Assembly (NCBI GenBank): GCA_039619475.1
Contig: CM077116.1
Coordinates: 455,203,576-455,267,575 of the forward strand
DNA from: Icerya purchasi
Lineage: Eukaryota > Arthropoda > Insecta > Hemiptera > Monophlebidae
Length of the DNA: 64,000 bases
Direction of reading: 5' to 3'
The translations under genes and the position numbers were made by a program. The notes beneath the pieces are model-generated. The model worked only from the letters and a program-made list of their open reading frames with translations, made no database searches and was not told where the DNA came from. Within the stretch, counting starts at the first letter, position 1, and each line of letters begins with the position of its first letter. Shown here in pieces: positions 57,750-64,000 of the stretch.

Positions 57750-58870
57750 ACAGTCAGAGCATGTCTATTACTTCGGTGTTAACTCGGTGAAATATAAATA
57801 ATATTACCTCATCATCATTTTGCTGTATCTTTCTTAATGCCTTCGACGATAGGCAGCTCTTATTAGAAACGAAATTGACCCACAGAACCCTCCTCAGCAA
57901 TCGTCGATACGTCCACTTTTCGAAAGCGTCTCTAATGTTATTTTGCATTCGGCATCGATTATCCCTAATTGCGATGCATATTTCAACGCGAGCCACACGC
58001 AACACCGTACACTTTTTTAGCTCCATCGCCATTTTTCTATTATTTAGTACTTTCTCCGAATTTGTCAAAGCTTGTTTTGCCTATTCGTGTTTTTATTTAT
58101 CTTTCACGTCCCGACCGTCATTTGTAATTGTTCTACCGAAATATTTAAACTCGGTTTGGTAGCCTAGTGGTTAAGGTGCTTGACTACCAAGTCGGAGGTC
58201 ACGGGTTCGAGACTTGTCTCGTCCCGGATCCAAGTCGCTCCCAAGCTTACCCAGCCTGAAATAATTGAGTACCAGAGAAATCTGGGAAAGTAAAGGCGGC
58301 CGAGAGAAAGAAACTGGCCTCCCTACTCTCATTAGTAGTGCCGTTGGGCTTAGTACATTGTGAACCTTAACTTCACAATTCCGACGCCCTGTCAAGGGTA
58401 TGGAACTCACTTTACTTATATGTTTTAAAAGTTTGTCAATTTTGACTTCTTTATTATAATTGCTGTTCGTCTTAGTGTTAATTTCATTAGCTCAGTTTTA
58501 TTTATTTTCATTCGGTATTTTTTTCTTTCGTCGTTAATAATATCTGACATCCTTTGCAATTGTTCTTCTGTTTATCAAATTATAACCTTATCGTCGGCAT
58601 AATTAATATTGTTAATCACTTGACTTAATGACGAGTCTAACTTTTTCATTATCTGCTCCGATATCTATGAACATACTTCATTCGCTTTAATTAAACTGAA
58701 TAATTCGATATCGTACGTGGAAAATAAATTAGAAATTGCAGCCTTGATATGCAACGAATACCATCCTCTTGACAGAGTTGTAGGAATCGATTTCTATTTC
58801 TGTCGGAACAACTTGTGCATTACCGACATAAAGTGATCGAGGGATTTCCCTCTTTTTTTCTTTCTCTTTC
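57750..58870 (-). pseudogene. RTE LINE reverse transcriptase with nested SINE
   Basis: On the minus strand, SLYVGNAQVVPTEIEID and a decayed VRQGC block (58860-58750) lead to SEQIMKKLDSSLSQVINNIN then YADDKVII (near 58600), the intact catalytic YADD box, and EEQLQRMSDIINDERKKYRM with KINKTELMKL. The frame is then interrupted by a SINE (58152-58415) and resumes as EFKYFGRTITNDGRDVKD, AKQALTNSEK, RDAFEKWTYRRLLRRVLWVN and FVSNK (58150-57850). This is the RTE palm, thumb and C-terminal order. Two in-frame stops follow the YADD box, so it is inactive. Confidence 0.88.
58152..58415 (+). mobile_element. tRNA-derived SINE, family 2, best copy
   Basis: The head has an A box (TAGCCTAGTGG, 58160-58170) and a B box (GGTTCGAGACT, 58204-58214) at tRNA-like spacing. 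The body has GTACCAGAGAAATCTGGGAA, GGCTTAGTACATTGTGAACC and CGACGCCCTGTCAAGGGTAT and is shared with 8566-8823 and 27278-27362. It splits the RTE reverse transcriptase; TTTAAA lies on both sides as a short possible target duplication. The head is followed by unrelated sequence, so it is not a tRNA gene. Confidence 0.88.
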
Positions 58871-59713
58871 AATGATCTTAATTTTTGAATTTATCAAAAA
58901 AATCTTTCTTTTCCCTTAAATTGCAGTCAGCCGTATGTAAATATTTTTTTACTGACTGCAGTAATAGAATCGATCGATTTGCATAATTTCGATTGACTTC
59001 ATAAAAAACCCACGATGCCTATTAACATTTATTAGCCGTAACCTACTGACAAATCGTACATAAAACTGCTTTTTTTTTTGAAAATGTAATTTGATTTAAA
59101 AAATTTAGAAAATAAAATAAAAATAAGATCAGTCAAGCATTATGTTTCATGCGCTGAGGATTCTGTACGTTAAGGACAACCGTAATATTTACATCGGTGT
59201 AATACTAAATTCAAAACAAAAGGCTTGTAAGAATCATTTATTTTTCACGCAGCTTTTCCGTATATACATTTATAATTTGCGTCACTTATTTCTCTTTTTC
59301 AAAATTTTTCAAAACTTGAAAAGTTCCGTTAAAGAATCAAAATTTGACTAATATATAGGTTGATGTTGCGATATGACTCGAGTTTAACTTCTTACAAGAA
59401 TTAAAAATATATATACAAACAACGAATACGGTTACGTACATTTACACAAGATACCGTAGCGTAACTGGTTAAACTAGGTACTGTTTCACTTGGGTAGAAC
59501 TTGGTTCGAATTACAATTCTGTAAATTAAGAATATGGAGAATTTCACTTGCGCTACGTTGATTTGGCGGGCTTTCAAAAAAAAATAAACAACAACAAAAA
59601 CACACATAAGTAAAACCGCAGAAAAGAAAGCAAACAACATATCACATCACCACAAAAATAAACTTACTAATCAAATTGAATACATTAAATAAGAAATGTG
59701 TATTAGAATCAAA
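58871..59713. other. No gene recognised
   Basis: AT-rich spacer. No motif is visible. Confidence 0.5.
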
Positions 59714-59721
59714 TTCAGTTC

Positions 59722-60016
59722 CAAGGACGTCGCCAGCCGATAAGTCAGGGAGGGGCAAGATGAGTTGCCAGCCACCGGGAGGGGGGGGCAAGATGATAGA
59801 AAGAGGATATGCGTTATAGGAAAAATTAAATTTATAAGTTGTAAAGGCTTAATATTTTATTAAACAAGAATAAAATCTTAATTAAAACATAAGTTTTCCA
59901 AATTGTCCATGATTACGCGCCTATGAATACTCATCAATGCCAGTTGATTAAAAAGTTTCAAGGATCCAGGGGGGGGGGCAGCTGCCCCTCCCTGCCCTCC
60001 GCTGGCGACGCCCATG
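59722..60016. mobile_element. hAT-type miniature element with 8 bp duplication
   Basis: The ends read inward as CAAGGACGTCGCCAGC and CATGGGCGTCGCCAGC (14 of 16 identical), followed on both sides by GGGAGGGGCA. TTCAGTTC flanks both sides exactly (59714-59721 and 60017-60024). An 8 bp duplication with a CA..GG terminus fits hAT. The interior, 295 bp in all, is AT-rich and non-coding. Confidence 0.88.
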
Positions 60017-60024
60017 TTCAGTTC

Positions 60025-60759
60025 ATCCATGTTATATTTTTGAATGACGAAGAATATGTGATGTAGTTTGTTAAACATAGCCAAAGGCATAAGAAAAAAC
60101 ATTAAATGAAACATTTATAATTGTTAGCAGAGGGGCGCAGAATAATGCACCTGGACCGATTGTTAATGTTAGCAATTTTCATCAACCGAATTCTAAAGTA
60201 TATGGCATTGTAAATGTTTGCTTATTTTTCACACCGAAGTCTTTATTTCGAAGGAATTTCGCATAATATTGTGATGTCCTTTTTTGATTTACGAATATTT
60301 TGCGCCTCTCTTTCGGTTACATCTACTTCACATTCGTGCTCGCCTTTTGGTGCTTAATTACTTATTTTATTTTTTTTTTTTTTTTTTTGGAGGTGGAGGG
60401 GATGTATTCGAGATTATCTATTGGTCAAGAGTCCTTTAATTATTAGATATGTTAAAATTCAATTTGTCGTCTTCATAAAGCAATACCGTTGGTATTGTTC
60501 AATTCAACAAGGAAAAATTTCTGCGATAAATTTATTTTTGTATGCGTAGCGATCTCATTTTTTTGAGAACCGTTTTATTTTTCTCTTCTGTAAACAATAA
60601 ATAATACAAAAAAAAAAAAAAATAGATCGCGGGCTGACCGGTTTAAAATTGCAGGAACCAAAAATATTTCCTTATTTGCTGAAAATGTAGTGCTAAACAC
60701 AAAAGAAGCGGTTGTAAGAAATTAAAATAATATTTACTTTTAAGTGTGTTCATATGCAA
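60025..60759. other. No gene recognised
   Basis: AT-rich, with a T tract at about 60367-60388. Confidence 0.5.
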
Positions 60760-61330
60760 TTAAAGTTCAAGATTGATCTTTTGTGGATTCCTGACCATTT
60801 AAGCATTAAGTGTAATGAATTAGTGGATATTCATTAGCCTGTTCTTCCATTTCCAGGGGCAGATTTCATTTTCAGCCCATAATATATTGTTCTTCTTTCA
60901 TCAGTCGCTAATTCGAACAGCTTTTATTCCTCTTCATTTTCTAATCTTGCTTCCTTGTACCTCTCTATTCGGCCATCTTTTCCTATCCGTCTACGGTGTT
61001 TTACATATTGCCTTCTCTTAAACGTCCCATAATCTCTCGGCTATTTGTCGTCTTTCACTTTAAACATAGTCTCCTTGCTGCATAATTTTTTCAGTTTTCA
61101 TCTGCATGTACTCTATTTTGTCTTTTCAGTCCCCTTCTAATTACTTTTTTTATAGCCCCGTATCGTATTTTATTTGAATATGCGGCCTCCTCTGCTGAGC
61201 AATCGTCCCTCTATTCTTCTTTATTAAAACTTGATATCTCTACCCCCTATTGGTGCTGCTGGTATTTCTTTCTGTTTTCGTTGTACCTTTGCCCTTGAAT
61301 TATTTTTACCGTCTGCCCTTAAACGTATAA
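60760..61330 (+). pseudogene. I-like LINE RNase H/C-terminal remnant
   Basis: The plus strand reads FKIDLLWIPDHLSIKCNELVD (60769-60830; near the GNExAD signature of RNase H). A frame shift then leads to a Phe/Leu/Ser-rich C-terminal region with LPSLKRPIISRLF, YRILFEYAASSAEQSSLYSS and LLKLDISTPY. It is like the C-terminal region of I-like elements, as in 22640-25800, but is a separate 5'-truncated copy. Confidence 0.7.
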
Positions 61331-61689
61331 GCATATAAATTTTCATTTCTTAGGTTAATGTTCTCGCTAACAAACTTATATATATATGTATATGTAAATT
61401 ATTTTTTCTCTGTATAATACTTGGCTTTTTAACATTCGATTTATGAATTTTGTTCAAAAGTCGCTAGATAAACGTTGGCATGAAGTGCGGTGGCGTTACG
61501 TGGTTGATAAATCTGGAGGGGCGAATTTCAAAAATAAACACAAATTCCGGTTATTTGAAGAGTTTTTTTTTTTTTTTTTTTGGACCGGCGAGAAACCATC
61601 TGGCCACCAACAACTTCTACAAATAAGCTAGACTAACAGAATAGGGTGTATAAATAATTAAATTGAATTCTAAAACGTCATGTAGGGTA
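61331..61689. other. No gene recognised
   Basis: AT-rich, with a T tract at about 61564-61580. Confidence 0.5.
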
Positions 61690-61860
61690 TCGAGCAAACA
61701 TGACCGCAATGACGTAACATAGCCCACGTATGTCGAAAAGAAGGATATGGAATTAGCACAGATAATTAAACGTTTACAATACAATTCGAACACACATGGC
61801 CGCAATGATATGACATAGCCCACGAGTGCCAAGAAGAATAGAATATAAAATTAACACCGA
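61690..61860. repeat. Diverged tandem duplication, about 97 bp unit
   Basis: The units start near 61691 and 61787 and share CCGCAATGA, GACATAGCCCACG/AACATAGCCCACG, AAGAA and AAATTA/GAATTAGCAC positions in order. Confidence 0.75.
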
Positions 61861-63339
61861 CTATATCACATCCCAAGTGCAACAGGCACTGGGGTGCGAC
61901 TGGATAGCAGTAGGTTAAAAGAACACTAAAAATAAGTTTGTAACACGGTATAGTAACCTTTTCAGTAGGTTCGTATGATTTTAATTTGTTGTTTTTTATC
62001 AGTAATCAGTAGTAGAGAAGATGTTTTTCAGAAAAAAATAGATTAATTACTAAAATAGGCAAAAATATACGTGTTGATGTGGTAACTGGTGGTACTCTCA
62101 ACAATGAGGAGGTCAATTCTACCTCTTTAAAAATTTAACTTACATTACGCTTCTCTTTAGAGTAAAATTACAAGTAAGAGTTCTATTCTGTTCAATTCAA
62201 AAGCTCCGAAAAATGATATGCAATCGATGATTTTATTTAGTATCTATTCTTAGAAACAGTTTTGCTGTAGGATTTTTTTTTTTTAAATTTTTCGCTTTCG
62301 TCTAATTGTGATCTAGCGTCTTTATTGCAGCAAGCGTTGCGCTAAATTATATGAACCGTTCGTGTAAGAAAAAATGAATATTTTTGAACTAGTATTTTTA
62401 AATCTTTTAATTAATTAACGCTTAATTTTTTCATTCAGTTTCTGTACTGCAAGGTAAAATATGCATTATTTATTTCACGCGGCCGCAGATCTACTGAACT
62501 GTAAACAGAATTTCGGAAATACCTTTTGTAACGTTTTTTTCTTTTCATTGGACATCTAACATTTTTAAAATTAAAACATTCTTTTCGAACGTTAATAAAT
62601 TGTTCCTTTTCAAATCTGAAATCTTCCTCATCGTACACATTCGTTTTTAAACTAACCACTAGAGAAAACATTTCGATATTTAATTTATTTCGGTATTTCG
62701 GTATCTCAGTATCATTGACAAAGAATGTTAATTATAATTTAATTGAAAGTATTAATATATGTTAAATTTCAGTGACCCCCTATCTGGGAAGGCATTGCTT
62801 AAACGGGGGACCATAAAACACCGCCGATGAAATGACTCAGTTTTATACGTCTCGTGAAACTACAAAACATGAATGCAATAGCTGCGAGAGATGCTTACCG
62901 ATAAGAAAAGTTAATTGAAACATCTTAAAAGAAGTGGAAGCTTAATATGTCCCCAGCAGGCACTTTATACTGCAACTATCACGAAACATTTATAATGTCA
63001 CAATTCTAAATTGGCATCTTAAAATTAATGTATACTGATTAATTAGAACATGTACTTTAAAAAATCAACAACAGAATCGACCTATATAATTACTGACAAT
63101 GTGATATTACTAAAATTAGTTTATTATTTTTTAAACCCCTTTTTATTATCACATTTTTACGTGTGAATATCAGATTAGCTGCTAATATACCACCGGTTAA
63201 TTTCCCCCCATTCGCAGTAAATCTTCGCAATCTAAATACGAAATGAACGTTAACAATTAGATTTACCTAAATAAATTTTCAAGTAATAAAAACTTACTAT
63301 TACACTGTCACTTTCAATAGTTTAGTCATTCAAGTGGAT
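61861..63339. other. No gene recognised
   Basis: AT-rich. A 78-residue minus-strand frame (62671-62435), Lys/Arg/Phe-rich, has no recognised domain. Confidence 0.45.
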
Positions 63340-64000
63340 ACGTATCTGAGAGTAACCTGTAAGAAAAGTTCTGCAAGTGACACTTTCAAGTAGATACGTA
63401 GCGATAAAAGAGGTGCGAAAACAAAAATAAAAACGCCTTAATGTGGATATTAACATTTTACAGCAAGAAGGGAGGAAGACAATAAAGTATGACTGAAGAG
63501 CGCAGGCGAATAACGGAAACAATAACAGAACGACGAAGTGAAGGAAACAAAGAAAACCGTAGGTTAACAGGAAGGCGTTAGGTTGAACAGGCAGATAAAA
63601 GAAACAATTGTTAGAAAAAGAGGAAGCATTTATATACCCGATACCATAATCTCTGAGATGAAAACCTTTGCACAGCGGAAGGAGATTGGACGATGGGACT
63701 TTTTTTAAAGAAGAAGTGAGAAGAGGAAACAGCCTGAGTACCAAAGAGCCCACTGCTTCATTACCGAAGATGCCGGAATGACTAGAAACCCACAGCAAAT
63801 CAATTTGAATGAAACGAAGGGAAGAAAGAACGCGGATAAGTGAGCGTATGCGTCGTATGATAAAATCACAGGAATGATCAGGTAGTGGAGAATGAATTGA
63901 AGGGTGGTCATGGAGTCAGATATAATCAAGAATTTAGAGGAAAGGTGATTGGAGGAAATGGAAATAATGGAATGTAGGATAGTCATGTAGAACAGAAAGG
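63340..64000 (-). pseudogene. I-like LINE RNase H/C-terminal remnant, cut by window edge
   Basis: The minus strand enters from the window edge with SSKFLIISDSMTTLQFIL (the central Asp of RNase H) and continues in another frame as LWVSSHSGIFGNEAVGSL (63800-63745, the SH.GI.GNE RNase H signature) and a Phe/Leu-rich C terminus to about 63322. At least one frameshift separates the two blocks. The reverse transcriptase, if present, lies beyond 64000. Confidence 0.8.

Noticed and set aside
58152..58225. tRNA gene on the plus strand
   Set aside because: It is the tRNA-like head of a SINE shared with two other copies, and sits inside a LINE.
61582..61600. C2H2 zinc-finger linker (TGEKP)
   Set aside because: TGEKPSG is encoded by chance next to a poly(T) tract; no Cys or His pairs surround it.

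Overview
The window looks like nuclear DNA of an insect. It is AT-rich, CpG is not obviously depleted, there are many mononucleotide and (TTA)n runs, the single host coding exon has consensus splice sites, and the rest is a dense layer of decayed arthropod-type transposable elements. A hymenopteran would fit, but that is inference from general composition and gene family, not a proven assignment. There is no bacterial, phage or CRISPR content.

Host gene content is very low. The only convincing host coding sequence is one exon on the + strand (exon 4396-5146, coding from 4409). It encodes an N-terminal BTB/POZ domain of the Drosophila BTB-zinc-finger type (closest by memory to mamo) plus an acidic, proline/serine-rich linker, and ends at a perfect GTAAGT donor. 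No zinc-finger exon was found downstream, so the remaining exons must lie in unrecognised intron territory or beyond the window. Two CpG/GC-rich blocks (about 12290-13250 and 39880-41470) differ sharply from the AT-rich background and are the best candidates for promoters or 5' UTR exons.

Nearly everything else that can be named is mobile DNA. LINE remnants of four kinds were read by six-frame inspection: RTE-like (1-327, 47021-47425, 48950-50760, 53164-53700, 53705-55720, 57750-58870), CR1-group (2150-3905 and a copy with ORF1 and ORF2 at 42160-46065), Jockey-like 3' ends (1371-1940, 16640-17125, 47690-48095) and RNase-H-bearing I-like elements (20705-21120, 22640-25800, 60760-61330, 63340-64000). 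There are two tRNA-derived SINE families (one copy at 37857-38224; three copies of the other at 8566, 27278 and 58152), a Penelope-like tail, and several DNA transposons: two short hAT-type elements, a TTAA-flanked 2.7 kb element, a Tc1/mariner-like element with an internally deleted transposase, and a 572 bp element with long terminal inverted repeats.

The most informative structures are relationships between copies. Two diverged RTE copies 4.8 kb apart share a roughly 700 bp tract that is almost identical while both flanks are clearly diverged, which suggests gene conversion. A repeat near 1-2 kb carries a nested Jockey insertion whose empty-site counterpart is at 39.1-39.6 kb. A SINE is inserted in an RTE reverse transcriptase. 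No convincing new multi-gene system is present. The window reads as a large intron or intergenic landscape around a developmental transcription-factor gene, filled with old transposons.
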